From Myxococcales bacterium (GTDB lineage: Bacteria > Myxococcota > Polyangia > Polyangiales > Polyangiaceae), in NCBI GenBank assembly GCA_020430865.1, contig JAGQIY010001440.1:1-10702 (forward strand): 10,702 bases of DNA, written 5' to 3'. The notes under the pieces are model-generated. The model saw only the letters and a list, made by a program, of their open reading frames with translations, ran no database searches and had not been told where the DNA came from. A program made the translations under genes and the position numbers. This document shows, one piece after another, positions 1 through 8,000 of the stretch. Within the stretch, counting starts at the first letter, position 1; each line of letters starts with the position of its first letter.

Positions 1-269
1 GACATCGCGCAACCCCGCGTCATGCCCCAGAAAGGCCGAAGCCCCAAGCGGCTCTCACCGTTCGGGGCTTCGTTCACTCTTGGGTCGCTGCGGATGAGGC
101 AGCGAGAATATGGCTCCCCTCGCGGGATGCTACGGCGAAACGGGGCTGAGCGGGCGGTTCTCGCAAGTGTCTGATCTTGCTGGGCTTGCAGGCGTTGGCG
201 TTGACGGGGCGTGGTTGCGTGAAACAGGGCCCCAGTGAGAGCGCGAGACGCCAAGGCGAACCAGCCCGC
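1..269. other. Downstream flank without a convincing gene
   Basis: The 269 bases beyond the last stop codon hold the hairpin at 37-72 and otherwise nothing I can identify. Short frames are open on both strands, including plus-strand frames open from the window edge to stops at about 150 and 174. Their translations are rich in arginine, proline and serine, with no recognisable motif, as expected by chance in GC-rich DNA. No tRNA cloverleaf, direct repeat or insertion-sequence end was found. Confidence 0.5.
37..72 (-). terminator. Strong hairpin downstream of the operon, possible terminator
   Basis: A perfect nine-base inverted repeat, CGAAGCCCC (37-45) and GGGGCTTCG (64-72), encloses an inner stem (47-51 with 58-62, one G-U pair) separated by one mismatch and closed by a six-base loop. 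It lies about 200 bases after the ATPase stop codon. On the minus strand the stem is followed by GCCTTTCTG, and on the plus strand by TTCACTCTTG. Neither is a good uridine tract, so intrinsic termination is plausible but unproven. It might act in both directions, between this operon and a gene to the left of the window. A processing or structural RNA element is an alternative. Confidence 0.45.
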
Positions 270-2240
270 CTACTCGGGGCTCTCGTCCTCGTCGCTGGAG
301 CCGTTGACCCAGTCCGATGGGATGAGCGCCTCGCCATTTCTCCACCTCTCGACGACCGCTGCCTGGTACCAGTCCTCGGTTGGGTCGGCGTGCTCAGTGA
401 CGATCACCTGGAAGCCCCCGTCCAGCGCCACGACCACGTCGCGGATCAGCTCGAAGATCCGCAGGACAGCGAGTCGGTCTTCGTCCTCAAGGACAGCCAT
501 TGAACCGCCGACGTCCCGCTCGGCCGGGAAGTAGACCTGTGAAGGCTGGTCGAGGAAGAGGAAGCGAGGTACCGGGCGGTCCTTCCGAACGAACCAGGTG
601 TGCAGGGCCAGGTGCGCGATCAGGTGACACCCGAGCCAGTTCGCGCCGCTGCCCATTCGGTCCATCGGAATCGGGCCCGTGTCAGCGTCGGCGACGACCT
701 GCAGCTTGCGGAGGTCCAGCCGGAACGGATTGCCCCGGTGCTCGAGCTCGAGCCGCTCCGACCACTCGGTGAGACGCTTGCCTATGACCGACAGGATCGA
801 GTCGAGTCGCTCCTGGATCTTGTCGTCGCTGAGTTCCTCTTCGAGCTGGGCAATCTCCGCGCCGAGCTCCGCGATCTCGCGTCGTAGTTCGGACGTGTCC
901 GCGATCTGAGGCAGGGTTTCGAGGAAGAGGCTGACCCGCCCCAAGACATGCGCTCGTCGGGCAGACGCATCGCGCAGGGCTTGGAGTCGGTCGTCCGACT
1001 GTCGGACGGCCTCGAGGCTGGTGCGGTTTTCCCGAAGAAGACGACGCGTGTCGCCGACCCTGCCCTCCTGCTCGAGGATCAACGCCTCGAGGCCTGGAGT
1101 GTGCTTCGCCACGGTTCCAAGCTGAGAAGCGGCACGCTGCATCTCGGCCTGGAGCTGCTCCGGCTTCGGGATGCTGGAGGTCGGTTGGTCGCACAGCGGG
1201 CAGCATGGCTCTTCGTCAGGTGATGCGAAGATGTTCAGGCTCGACAGCCGAGACACCTGCTCGCTGGCCTCTCGGGCAAACCCGCCTTCATCGGCCAAGA
1301 GCGAACGCATGGCCTCCAGCTCATGCTGCTGGCGCTGAAGCTGCTCGCGGAGGCGCGCGCGCTCTCCGTTCAACCTGCCCAGCTCGGCCTGGTCGGTGCT
1401 CTGCTCGTAGCGGACCAGCTGTTCCTCTGGTGAGGCCTTCGCGGCAGTTTGGAGGAGTTCGATCGCCTCCTCCCAGGTTGTCGGAGAGGCGTCCGCCGCA
1501 AGGATTCCAACGTCTCGGGCTTCCGAGATCAGCGCGGCGGCGCTGCCGAGGCCCTCGCCCGCGATCGCCTCCAGCCGCCCCAGGCTGCGCTCACGATCAC
1601 GCAGCTTTCGACGCAAGTCCTTGAGCTTCGTCTTCTTGGCGACGAAGTCGTCATCCACAGCCCCGAGGAAGTACGGCAGCGTGTCCTTGATGGCCTGGGC
1701 CACCCAGTTGTCGCTCTGCTTGTGGAACAGGTGGCCAGGCTGCGAAATCTCGTTCTGCGGCTGGAACACGAACGCGAGCGCGTGTCGGAGCTTGGCCGAC
1801 AGGGGATCTCGGGTCTGGCCCTCCGGCGGTTCATGCAGGTTGAGGCCGATGCCGACGACGTTGGTCAGTCGCTCTACGATGGTGTCGATGTTCGTCGTCG
1901 CGTTGAGCTGCTCTGCTTCTGGGATCTCAACCTCGGCTGCCACCGCGTAGAAGGCGTCCGACGTGGTGTCCTTCCCTGGGTCAGGCGACCGTCGGGCAAC
2001 GAAGTGCTGCGACGACCCGTCCGTGAACCGGACCCCGTACCAAGCAACGTTGTTGCGGATGACCCCCTCGGGCACGGCGCACTTCGAGCTGCCCAGGCAG
2101 TAGTCGACGATGCTGATGAGCGCTGACTTCCCGGTCTTCGAGTCGCCGGTGATGATGTTCATCTCGCCGGGTCGAAGCGACAGGACGCGACGAGCACCCT
2201 GGGTCGAGTACAGCACGATATCGAGAATCTGGATGCTCAT
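270..2240 (-). CDS. DUF3732-type Rad50/SMC-like ABC ATPase of an ABC-3C system
   Basis: With the start chosen here the protein has 656 residues and is a predicted cytosolic ABC ATPase of the Rad50/SMC/RecN group. Walker A is GDSKTGKS (32-39), a Q-loop-like FVFQPQNEI lies at 157-165, a signature-like RMGSGANW at 528-535, Walker B LFLDQPSQVYFP at 561-572, and the H-loop VIVTEH at 612-617. Between the lobes run charged coiled-coil stretches (about 275-335 and 360-480) that flank CCPLC (346-350), a CxxC resembling the Rad50 zinc hook. The residue after the Walker B aspartate is Gln565 rather than glutamate; the DQPSQVYFP string is, as far as I recall, typical of DUF3732 proteins. The protein should sense DNA or a DNA-processing state and control the effector through the middle component. 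The start at 2240 is favoured over an in-frame ATG at 2297: it makes the ATGA overlap, has GGGGAG seven bases upstream, and the extra 19 residues look non-native. Confidence 0.9.
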   Translation of the reverse strand: MSIQILDIVLYSTQGARRVLSLRPGEMNIITGDSKTGKSALISIVDYCLGSSKCAVPEGVIRNNVAWYGVRFTDGSSQHFVARRSPDPGKDTTSDAFYAVAAEVEIPEAEQLNATTNIDTIVERLTNVVGIGLNLHEPPEGQTRDPLSAKLRHALAFVFQPQNEISQPGHLFHKQSDNWVAQAIKDTLPYFLGAVDDDFVAKKTKLKDLRRKLRDRERSLGRLEAIAGEGLGSAAALISEARDVGILAADASPTTWEEAIELLQTAAKASPEEQLVRYEQSTDQAELGRLNGERARLREQLQRQQHELEAMRSLLADEGGFAREASEQVSRLSSLNIFASPDEEPCCPLCDQPTSSIPKPEQLQAEMQRAASQLGTVAKHTPGLEALILEQEGRVGDTRRLLRENRTSLEAVRQSDDRLQALRDASARRAHVLGRVSLFLETLPQIADTSELRREIAELGAEIAQLEEELSDDKIQERLDSILSVIGKRLTEWSERLELEHRGNPFRLDLRKLQVVADADTGPIPMDRMGSGANWLGCHLIAHLALHTWFVRKDRPVPRFLFLDQPSQVYFPAERDVGGSMAVLEDEDRLAVLRIFELIRDVVVALDGGFQVIVTEHADPTEDWYQAAVVERWRNGEALIPSDWVNGSSDEDESPE

Positions 2241-2737
2241 GGTGCGACTCCCCAGAGGGCCATGATGGTGGCGTAGTCGCCCGAGCCAGCGAACCACTTG
2301 CCGACGAACTCAGCCTTCTTGACGCAGGCCTTCACCTCGTCCGTCGCCTCGCGCTCGAACCTCGCCATCGAACGGGGACGGTCTGCAGCCTCGAGGTGCG
2401 CGTCATCGAGCGTGAGCATCTGGCCACTCGAGCCGAAGAGAATCCCCTCCTTCACGAGAGGCACGAGGGCGCGAGCCCGGTCTGCAAACCCGACGAGGGC
2501 GCGAGGGTTCTCTGCCAACCATGAGGCCATGGACGTCCTGGTCGACCGGGGCAGCTCCTCGCGCGTGGCCTTGTGCAACGCAATGGGCACGCCGACGAAC
2601 GCCAGCGCATAGGGAAGCCCGCCGTCCCGGGCGCCCGCGTAGCCGCGCGCGCACGACCAAACGGTCGCAGCGACGAAGGCAGGGTTGAACAACCGAGCCT
2701 GCTCTGGTGGTCTCTCGATCCACGGCGTGGTGCTCAT
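2237..2737 (-). CDS. ABC-3C system middle component
   Basis: This 166-residue protein matches what I recall of the three-component ABC system middle component, a small helical protein placed between effector and ATPase genes. Recognisable family features in order are FNPAFVAATVW (17-27), a GLPYALAFVGVPIALHK stretch (40-56), the TREELPRSTRTSMASW segment (58-73), then VPLVKEGILFG (93-103), and a C-terminal FVGKWFAGSGDYATIMALWG pattern (144-163). No enzymatic motif is visible. In ABC-3C systems this component is proposed to couple the state of the ATPase to the effector; its exact biochemistry is not established. The ATG overlaps the effector stop as ATGA and is preceded by GGAGG with a four-base spacer. 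Its stop overlaps the ATPase start in the same way. The assignment rests on motif memory plus the neighbours, both of which fit. Confidence 0.85.
   Translation of the reverse strand: MSTTPWIERPPEQARLFNPAFVAATVWSCARGYAGARDGGLPYALAFVGVPIALHKATREELPRSTRTSMASWLAENPRALVGFADRARALVPLVKEGILFGSSGQMLTLDDAHLEAADRPRSMARFEREATDEVKACVKKAEFVGKWFAGSGDYATIMALWGVAP
2248..2253 (-). promoter_or_regulatory. Ribosome binding site fixing the ABC ATPase start
   Basis: The minus strand reads GGGGAG seven bases upstream of the ATG at 2240, which itself overlaps the middle-component stop as ATGA. The alternative in-frame ATG at 2297 would begin deep inside the middle-component gene, so this site decides the shorter ATPase. 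Confidence 0.7.
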
Positions 2738-3939
2738 GACGCCTCCGTGGGCTCGAGAAGGTGTTGGAGGCGGTCCATGAAATCCGGGTGCCAGCCCACG
2801 TGCAGTCGGTCAGCCAGGATGTGAAGCGAGCCGCGAGACATGCTCGGGTGCTTCACCTGCTCGCGGATCGGGAAACAGCTCTTCTCGACCCACGTGTAGA
2901 TCGCCTGCGCGGCCCGTCGCTTCGCGTCGTCGGCCGCGTCCTCTCCAAGCTCGTCGGCAACGCGGTCGAACTCGAGCTCCCACTCCTCGCGTAGGTGCTG
3001 TTCGTACCGGTCGAGCTCGCCCACGAGCAGGAGGTCCTCCCGCATCCACCGGGAGCGCTGTTCGAATGCTCGGAAGTAGTCTCGGATGGCCGCGAGCACG
3101 CGTCGATTGCCGACGCCTGTGAGCTTCGCCTGGTGCACAAAGATGGCGTTCTCGTACGCTTCGGCATCGACCTCGGCGTCGAGGATGTCCTGATCGACGG
3201 GCAGCGCATCGAGCTTGAACTGCTCGCGAAGGTCATCGAGCTCGGATTCCAGCTCGTTGCTCAGAATCGGTGGCGTCTCCGAGTCCATCATCTGGCGGAG
3301 AGCGCGTCCAAACCACCACCCCTCGAGCCGAGACAGGAACGAATCGACGTGCTGCCGTCGTACGGACAGCCGAACCTCCTGGCGCAGCTCGCCGCCGGTA
3401 TCGTCGATAGATGGCGCCTGCGGCACGACGGTCACGGATTCCAGGAGTTGGATCCGAGCCTCATCGCTCAGGCCCCTGAACAGCGTGTACGCCGGCGCGT
3501 TCGTCTGGTTCGTGGATGTGGTCGCCGTATTCGCCAGGCGCTTTGCTGCCTCGGCTACGTCGCGCTCCTCGGCCAACAACATGCTTGCCGCGGACCCCGC
3601 TCCGACGGCACTGGTCGTGACCAAGAAGAGCTGGCCGTCCGTCGGGACCGTGGAGTTGGCACGCCCTTCCATCCAGACGCGAAGGGTCTTCCAAAGGTCC
3701 GGGCTCGCGTCCGTCAGGTTGGCTGCGCGCTCGCAGTGATGCTTGAGCTGGAGCAGCTCGGCTGGCGTCCCGGCTTCTTCGAAGACCACATCATCGAGGG
3801 TCTCGAAGTAGACGGTGAACGAAGCGTCCCTCGAGAGTCGTCGGAGCGAGGACAGCAGCCCGAGGCGAATCTGGTAGAGGTAGCCAAGCGCCGAGTCCGT
3901 CGCGGAGAAGTCGGTAGGCTTGTCGGAATCGGACGCCAT
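2734..3939 (-). CDS. ABC-3C system effector: Cap4/Mrr-like nuclease plus ABC-3C C-terminal domain
   Basis: With the start chosen here the protein has 401 residues. The N-terminal part resembles the Cap4/DUF4297 restriction-endonuclease-like domain: SALGYLYQ (16-23), then FETLDD (45-50), then LLQLKHH (62-68). This gives an acidic residue pair followed by Q64-x-K66, the Q-x-K variant of the PD-(D/E)XK active site seen in Mrr-like enzymes. A strand QLFLVTTS (103-110) fits the fold. The helical C-terminal half (about 275-395), with the run DYFRAFEQRSRWMREDLL (287-304) and a late RGSLHILADRLHVGWHP (369-385), resembles the C-terminal domain that ties effectors to ABC-3C ATPases, perhaps the CTD7 class. 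The expected role is DNA cleavage when the ABC ATPase and middle component release or activate it. The start at 3939 is preferred over an in-frame ATG 12 codons upstream because GGAGGAGG lies just upstream and the ATG overlaps the nuclease stop (TGATG). Confidence 0.85.
   Translation of the reverse strand: MASDSDKPTDFSATDSALGYLYQIRLGLLSSLRRLSRDASFTVYFETLDDVVFEEAGTPAELLQLKHHCERAANLTDASPDLWKTLRVWMEGRANSTVPTDGQLFLVTTSAVGAGSAASMLLAEERDVAEAAKRLANTATTSTNQTNAPAYTLFRGLSDEARIQLLESVTVVPQAPSIDDTGGELRQEVRLSVRRQHVDSFLSRLEGWWFGRALRQMMDSETPPILSNELESELDDLREQFKLDALPVDQDILDAEVDAEAYENAIFVHQAKLTGVGNRRVLAAIRDYFRAFEQRSRWMREDLLLVGELDRYEQHLREEWELEFDRVADELGEDAADDAKRRAAQAIYTWVEKSCFPIREQVKHPSMSRGSLHILADRLHVGWHPDFMDRLQHLLEPTEAS
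2742..2746 (-). promoter_or_regulatory. Ribosome binding site of the middle-component gene
   Basis: The minus strand reads GGAGG four bases upstream of the ATG at 2737, inside the final codons of the effector gene. The spacing is slightly short, which fits reinitiation after the overlapping effector stop. Confidence 0.6.
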
Positions 3940-5099
3940 CACGCCTCCTCCGGCACGCCGTAGACCTCGGTCCACGGGCGGACCTCAAACGTTTTCCCCT
4001 CGTCCCGGACGACGACATCGAGCAGACGCAGCGACGCGCCAGCCTCGAGGGCGGGCAGGTGTTGCCCGACCGCCGCGTCGTAGACGACGTTCACCTCTCG
4101 TCCGCCGGCCTCGCCTACGAACCCGTTGGGCGACGGTGCCACGCCGACGGTCACCTCGAGGTCGGTTGTGCCAGCCCGTGGTCTGCCGAGGCTCGCCTGG
4201 TACGCGCGCCAGCCGGCCCCACAGCGCGCGCGAGCGGGACAGTAGCCGCAGTCCTTGCCAGGACGCGCCTCGGCCGGCGTGCGGGCCAACAGGCGCCCCG
4301 CGTCGGCGATGCTCTCCTCCAGGCGCCGCTCGGCAGCGACAAGGTCCGCCTCGCCGACCCGAAGCTCCCTCCGCTGGTTGAGGTACTGAATCGCCAGGCG
4401 CGAGGGCCGGACGCCGGTCCTTCGCCACCAGAGCACGCCGTAGAGCTGAAGCTGAAGCTCGTGTTCCTCCTTCTGCTTGCCGGTCTTGAAGTCCACTACC
4501 TGCACGCCGCCGTCGACAAGCTCGACGAGGTCGATGACGCCGTGAAACGGCAGCTCCGGATGGCTCACGTCGATTTCGCTGACCGCACCTCGTTGGTCGA
4601 GCAGAGCCATGGGATCGACGGGGCCCGATTCGCCGGAGGTGGACGCCTTGGCCTGCGGGGCAGCGTCGAGCGGCGTGTACTGTTCGCGGAAGAGCCGGAT
4701 GGCTCGGTTGGCGAGTTCGCGCGGAGGGGTTCGCAGGACGAAGAATGGGCCGGACCGGGGATGGCGCGCGAGCCGAGCGTTCCACTTCTCGACCTCCCGA
4801 GCGAAGTGGCCCCAGAAGTCGATCTCAGCAACGGCCTCCCGAAAGGCAGGCGAAGTGATACTGGGGAGCCCACGCTTGCCAAGAGCCCGCACGAGCAGCT
4901 CGATGGCCTCGTGGACGATGGTGCCTTCGAGCGCCTTTGGATGCGGTCGCTGAGGGAAACGGCCGTGCTCCCCCCACTCGGAATGGAGGAGCTGCCACTT
5001 CCGGGGGCAGGCGTCGATGGCCTGGAGGCTCGAGAAGCTGTAGCGCGCTGGAGGCTCGGCCCAGGTGGTCGGCGCCTCCAGCTCGTAGAAGCTGGTCAT
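3939..5099 (-). CDS. RecB/Cas4-like PD-(D/E)XK nuclease with Fe-S cluster cysteines
   Basis: This 386-residue protein is a predicted DNA exonuclease or endonuclease of the RecB/AddB/Cas4 type. The N-terminus has the family pattern SFSSLQAIDACPRKW (21-35) with Cys31. The catalytic motifs follow in order: GTIVHEAIE (59-67, His63), GVIDLVEL (187-194, Asp190), VVDFKTGK (201-208, Asp203 and Lys205) and the QLQLY motif (216-220). The cysteines CGYCPARARC (284, 287, 293) together with Cys31 form the four-ligand set that holds a 4Fe-4S cluster in AddB and Cas4. All key residues are intact, so activity is expected. Residues from about 310 to the end are an extra beta-rich segment not needed by the core fold, possibly an OB-like nucleic-acid-binding domain (inference). 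The ATG start overlaps the helicase stop (ATGA) and has ACGGAG seven bases upstream, which supports this start. Position directly after the helicase suggests the two act together, as in helicase-nuclease DNA-processing machines. Confidence 0.92.
   Translation of the reverse strand: MTSFYELEAPTTWAEPPARYSFSSLQAIDACPRKWQLLHSEWGEHGRFPQRPHPKALEGTIVHEAIELLVRALGKRGLPSITSPAFREAVAEIDFWGHFAREVEKWNARLARHPRSGPFFVLRTPPRELANRAIRLFREQYTPLDAAPQAKASTSGESGPVDPMALLDQRGAVSEIDVSHPELPFHGVIDLVELVDGGVQVVDFKTGKQKEEHELQLQLYGVLWWRRTGVRPSRLAIQYLNQRRELRVGEADLVAAERRLEESIADAGRLLARTPAEARPGKDCGYCPARARCGAGWRAYQASLGRPRAGTTDLEVTVGVAPSPNGFVGEAGGREVNVVYDAAVGQHLPALEAGASLRLLDVVVRDEGKTFEVRPWTEVYGVPEEA
3944..3951 (-). promoter_or_regulatory. 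Strong ribosome binding site fixing the ABC-3C effector start
   Basis: The minus strand reads GGAGGAGG, four bases before the ATG at 3939 (seven counting from the distal GGAGG). It lies inside the last codons of the upstream nuclease gene, whose stop TGA shares one base with the ATG. This placement favours the 401-residue product over the 413-residue one and suggests termination-reinitiation plus strong independent initiation of the effector. Confidence 0.8.
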
Positions 5100-8000
5100 G
5101 GCGTCGCTCCGTCAGGCAGCTGCAGCTGGCGTACGGCTTCTGGCAGGTCGTGGACAAGCGTGAAGGCATCGAGCTCCACCACCTCCTGGAAGGCGAGCTG
5201 TGCGGCGCCAGTGACGTCCGAGGGGCTGAGCGTCGGGTCCACCAGCGGGTGGTGCACGTCGAGCCAGACCCGACCGGTGGCCGCATCGAACTGAATCGGA
5301 ACGACCACACCGTCAGTCCGAACGGCTTCCTCGACCGCAATACCGCGCAGGCCCAGGTACTCGCGCAGCCCGATGAGCGACTGGCTCTTGTCGTCATCGC
5401 TGACCGCGGGAACCGCACCGGTCCGGACGTGGCGGAGCAGCGCTAGTGCGAGGTGCCGGTCGAGGGAGGCGTGGATCCAGTTGTTGCCGTAGTGCCGAAT
5501 GCATCGGTAGCAGGAGGACGCACAGTTGCAGTCGTCCAACAGCCTCTCGGTGGCGTCGAGGACCTGCTCGAGAGCGTCACCAACCGCTCGCGCGTACCCA
5601 GCACCGCCAGGGAGCAGGTCGTAGAGGTAGAGCTGGGCCTCGTCGGTACGTCCACCGAGCACAGGTGCCCACCAGCCCGAGATCTCCCCCTCGTCGATCT
5701 GCAGCTCGCGTGACGCCGCGAGTGCAATAGCTTCGACGAGTGAAGTGAGCGCCATGCGCGCGGCCCGACTGAGCAAGCCCTGAGTTGTTGGGGTGCCGAG
5801 CCGGAGCGGGTCGTTGACCTTCAACCGGAGCAGCAGGGCATCCGTGGGGAAGCGGTGGCCGAGGTAGAACGGCCCGTGCGCCACGCCGACGCAGATGGCT
5901 CCCTTCTCGAGCGGGTGCCGGTGCTGCACGGGGTTGCCGCCCTTGGTCAGCGTCGTGTTCGTGAAGCCCGGACCGTACTCCGGCTCGGAACGACCACAGT
6001 CAGGGCAGACACGGAATCCGCGCTCACCCACGCCTTTGTTCACGACAGCGAGCATCCTCGGCCCGGTCCAGATTCGCAGCCGGCCGTCGCATGCTTCCTG
6101 GTGCCAATCCTCTGGCGGATCCTGGACCTCGAGCCGCGCGCGGTCGGTCATCCCGGCGTAGGTGATCGCCTGCCCGCGATCGACCTCCCGCTTCGTGTTG
6201 ATGTCCGGTGCGAAGCCAGCCGGAGTGATGAACTCCGCGTGCGCGACCTGGTCGCTCCCGCAACACGGGCAGAGCGTCATGGCCGATGCTGAAGGGTCCA
6301 GGCTCACGAAGCTGCATGCACGGCACGCCGTGTATGGCTGGCGCCGCGACAGGGTCGGCTCTGGCGTCGGCTCGTAGGGCGAGAAGAGCGCGGCCGACTC
6401 GAATCGCCACTTGTCGATGGTGAGGCTGCGGCCGGGGGCGTACTCGGTCAGTGCGAGCTGTAGATCGCGCTGTGGCTCGTAGTCGAACGTCCGGCGGCCA
6501 GTCGGGTCACCAGGACGTCGAGGCTTGGAGACCCAGAACGACACGACGTCGGTGGGGAAGGCGTAGCGCGGGAAGACGGCACGCCCGATCAGCGTCTGCA
6601 GCAGCTCGTCCTCGAGGCGACGCTCAAGCGCTTCTCGTTCCAGGCCCTCCAGCTCCTCGCGCCGCGAGAACTCGTCGACCGGGAGCACTTCCCGCAGCCG
6701 CGCCTTCAGGCGTGGCACCGCCTCTGCGATCGTCTCTTCCACCTCCGGGATGGGCTCGTCGAGGCCGTATGAGAACGTCGGTGCCCAGTGGCGCAGCTCC
6801 TCTCGCAGAGTGGTCTCGTTGTCGGTCAGCCAGGCTTCGAGACGCTCAAGGGAACACGGATGAGCTTCAGAGAGGAACTGCTCCACCGTGCCGAGCGACT
6901 CGAACAGGATGTACGCGCTGGAGCCCGTGTCGGTCGGGACTCGCTCGTGGAAGAAGCGCTGAACCAGATACGCGTGGATGTGGCGTTCCAGGACCTGCTG
7001 GTTCTCCACGTAAACGATCGGGGCACGAACATCGCCCGAGATGATCGCGGCGGGATGCTCGAAGTAGTGCGAGTCGTGTGAGGTGCCGTGCGCATACGTC
7101 ACGACCGAAGCGATGGAGCGGCCTCGGCGACCCGCACGGCCCGCGCGCTGCTGGTAGTTCGCTACGTGCGGAGGCACGTTCCGCAAGGCGACGCCAGACA
7201 GGGCCCCAATGTCGATACCGACCTCCATCGTCGTCGTGCAGCTGAGGACGTCGATGGGCGGCTTTCCGTCCAAGGGGATGTCCTGGAAGCGGAGCTCGTA
7301 CTCCTCGACCTTGTTGAAGGCGCTGTCGTCCGCGTTGCCGGTGAGCTGGGCGGAGTGCTCGGCGGCGGACAACCCGAACGGCTCGAGCGACGCCGGCTCG
7401 AACGCCCGTAGAACCTGATCGCGGTAGAAGCCGGTCCTTGCATCGAGGTAGGCCGGATCGGCCTCGACGAGGGAGCCGCAGCACCCGGGGCAGATGTCTT
7501 CGAGCGACTCCGGATGGATCCGGCCGCAGTCCATGCACCGCAACCAGGATGCGTCCAGGCGCAGGTTCAGGCTCAGCCCGAGGGGCCGGAGGTAGTAGAG
7601 GTCACCCTCGAAATCGAGGACCTCACTGTTCCGGACGAGGGCCTTGAACCAGTTCGCGACCTTGGTCGCCGCGTCCTCGTCACCGCCCAGAACGCGGAGG
7701 ACGTATTCATCGAGGCGATTCGGCAGCACCTGGTTCATTCGCTCAGCGTTGATGCCGACGGGACCCGCCCATCCTTCACCGAGGTCGCGAAGCTCTGCGC
7801 CGTCTGGTCGGAAGCTGCGGCGCTCCAGGTGGAGCCGAACCCACGAGCGGAACAGGACGCGGATGGCCTCGTCGTCGAGGCCGACGGCCGGGAAGTCCTC
7901 GAAGACGTGGTCGAGGTCTGGGTCCTCCTCGACCGTTCCCAGAGCCAGCGACGGCAGGGAGTAGTAGCGGTCGGTGAGCTCGCTGAAGAGCGCCTGCGCA

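Noticed and set aside
105..150. tRNA-like look of TGGCTCCCC near the left edge
   Set aside because: No T-loop GTTCRA element, anticodon stem or cloverleaf could be paired on either strand.
1..174. Plus-strand frame open from the window edge to a TGA at 172-174
   Set aside because: Two plus frames are open here at once, the translation has no recognisable motif, and it crosses the hairpin; too weak to call the end of a gene.
195..254. Seven-base inverted repeat TTGGCGT / ACGCCAA just after the operon
   Set aside because: Arms are short and 46 bases apart, likely chance; no uridine tract follows.
2241..2297. N-terminal extension of 19 residues on the ABC ATPase
   Set aside because: The extension overlaps the middle-component gene and looks like an out-of-frame translation; the ATG at 2240 has a good ribosome binding site and the ATGA overlap.
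2995..3963. Plus-strand open frame of 322 codons opposite the ABC-3C effector
   Set aside because: Antisense shadow; the minus strand carries the nuclease-like motifs and the coupled start.
3940..3975. N-terminal extension of 12 residues on the ABC-3C effector
   Set aside because: The ATG at 3939 follows GGAGGAGG and overlaps the nuclease stop; the extension is arginine/glycine-rich and out of frame with the nuclease.
4059..5294. Plus-strand open frame of 411 codons opposite the nuclease
   Set aside because: It spans the junction of two well-supported minus-strand genes and shows no domain pattern.
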